A stretch of DNA of 64,000 nt from Alopecurus myosuroides (lineage: Eukaryota > Streptophyta > Magnoliopsida > Poales > Poaceae): NCBI GenBank assembly GCA_028641055.1, contig CM054060.1, positions 317,119,344 to 317,183,343 on the forward strand, in the 5' to 3' direction. The position numbers and the translations under genes are program-made. Under the pieces are notes generated by a model, which was not told the origin of the DNA, did not search any database, and was given only the letters and a program-made list of their open reading frames with translations. This document shows, piece by piece, positions 63,001 through 64,000 of this stretch (positions are counted from its first letter, which is position 1; each line of letters begins with the position of its first letter).

Positions 63001-64000
63001 CGACGTCAGGCGTTGTGTTTCGATCGGGGATACTCGGTGGAATCGGCAGTACCATAACTGTCAGAAGCTTGGAATTCGACGACGACGTCGGGCGCTTCCT
63101 CGACAATGGATTGTACGTGCCAGCAGGGAATCATCTGGTAAGTGCTTGTGTTTTACCGATTGGATCTGCAAACATCTTTATAGGATTAACTGTAGAAGAA
63201 ATGGGATTCTGTGGTGGAAGCAAATTTATCCCACCCGCCCTATACCCAGTTGAAGAAAACTATGATACCGGATTTTTCTCAGATCGCCAAAACCCTGAAT
63301 TTGCTGCCTCTTCGGAGATGCCTGCAATCAGATCTCACTTTATTGGCATGATACATTCCGAGGTCGCTGAAAACAAGGAAGCAAGTAATCCCGTGGAAGA
63401 AGCAAAAACTACAATCCCACAGATCAAGTGGAAGATCCGACATCCGCCAATGAAACGGTGAACTCGGAAGCTGACTCCGTACTAGCGGCCATAGAGGCAA
63501 GATTAGAGTCGGAACCTAGATCTGAAGATATAGATTCAGAAGACGAAGATGAAGACGCTTTCGAAAGAAAGTTTAGATCTATGACGGGGGCTTTGCATGA
63601 AGTGCTTATGGCAAAACCGACTGAAAACACGGATGCTGAAAGCGAGGAAGACCCCAAAACACCTCCGCAGATGAGGAAAGAGAGGACGGTGAGACCAGTC
63701 CAATTTACCCCGATGTCAAGGAATTCACAGAGGAAGAACCTGGCAAAAAACCTCCCTCTTCCAAGAAGAGAAACAAGACTGCCAAGAAACTCCAGTACAA
63801 ACTACGGAAGAAAAAATTGGCAGCGCCTGCTAATGAAAACCTGGAAGTAGGAGGAGGAAGCGGAGTCAAGCCTGTGGAGAAGAAAACAAAGGAAATTCCT
63901 GTTCCACCAATGTCAGAACAGGACGAACGTGATTTACTTCAAACACCTGTGGGACTCCATGAACCCCTTGAAGTGCTGGAAGCCAGGAGACAAGCCCTCC
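63001..64000 (+). pseudogene. Gag N-terminal region of the right Tat-like element, frameshifted
   Basis: The open frame passes through the primer site (LVPTVG) and runs to 63461. The coherent reading then continues in a second frame (EDPTSANETVNSEADSVLAA, 63428-63850). A third frame follows (DVKEFTEEEPGKKPPSSKK onward, from about 63710 to the window end). Acidic and Lys-rich, without the gag core, which would lie beyond the edge. Two frameshifts make it inactive here. Confidence 0.6.

Larger units (their letters stand above)
62431..64000 (+). mobile_element. 5' end of a Tat-like LTR element, continuing off the window
   Basis: LTR 62431-62977, primer site 62980-62997, then gag. It is inserted in the gag fragment above (preceding AGTGG would be the target duplication). 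The LTR/primer junction CTCGACAGTTGGTGCCCACC parallels the complete element. Confidence 0.78.

Overview
The window is intergenic DNA from a large-genome grass, most likely a Triticeae or other Pooideae species. It is a nested pile of plant retrotransposons (Ty3/Gypsy of the Tat lineage, Ty1/Copia, LINEs), small MITEs and solo LTRs around one tandem pair of three-exon F-box genes. Spliced GT-AG genes, Stowaway and Mutator-type MITEs, plant tRNA primer sites and AT-rich spacers all fit a plant nuclear chromosome. No rRNA, tRNA, CRISPR or bacterial feature was seen.

Layout. 1-1826 is the 3' end of a Tat-like LTR element. 1827-2117 is a host gene-like fragment, split by a complete 15,240 bp Tat element at 2118-17357. 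That element has 909 bp LTRs that look identical by eye, a 5 bp target duplication (AGGCG) and an 18 nt tRNA-Lys primer site. Gag-pol lies on the plus strand in a single frame broken by two amber codons. On the minus strand, between pol and the 3' LTR, is a gene of eight exons that splices cleanly into 1392 codons. The host fragment resumes at 17363-17630, followed by spacer with a Stowaway MITE.

F-box gene 1 (18827-20983) and F-box gene 2 (28319-30474) are tandem duplicates. Between them lie a minus-strand copia fragment (21411-22945), a decayed minus-strand Tat element (22946-26402) and unclassified spacer. From 32.5 to 41.4 kb there is a dated stack: an old plus-strand LINE, a 160 bp Mutator-type MITE inserted in it with a 9 bp duplication, an 8.1 kb minus-strand LINE with an 18 bp duplication, and inside that a 5'-truncated LINE of the same family. 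The inner LINE is fused in frame to the outer one. A SINE-like unit also sits in the oldest LINE.

From 41.7 to 62.4 kb come a degenerate gene-like fragment, long non-coding spacer, a solo LTR, LTR pieces resembling SIRE-type copia elements, about 5.9 kb of AT-rich non-coding DNA, a decayed SIRE-type copia interior (54814-60517) and a gag fragment of another retroelement. The window ends in the 5' LTR and gag of a further Tat-like element (62431-64000).

The most notable system is the gag-pol plus antisense-gene arrangement. Three Tat-like elements (1-1826, 2118-17357 and 22946-26402) carry recognisable parts of the same antisense gene. Two of them retain its putative TATAAATA promoter, and two retain its C-terminal module. 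The F-box pair are the only probable conventional host genes.
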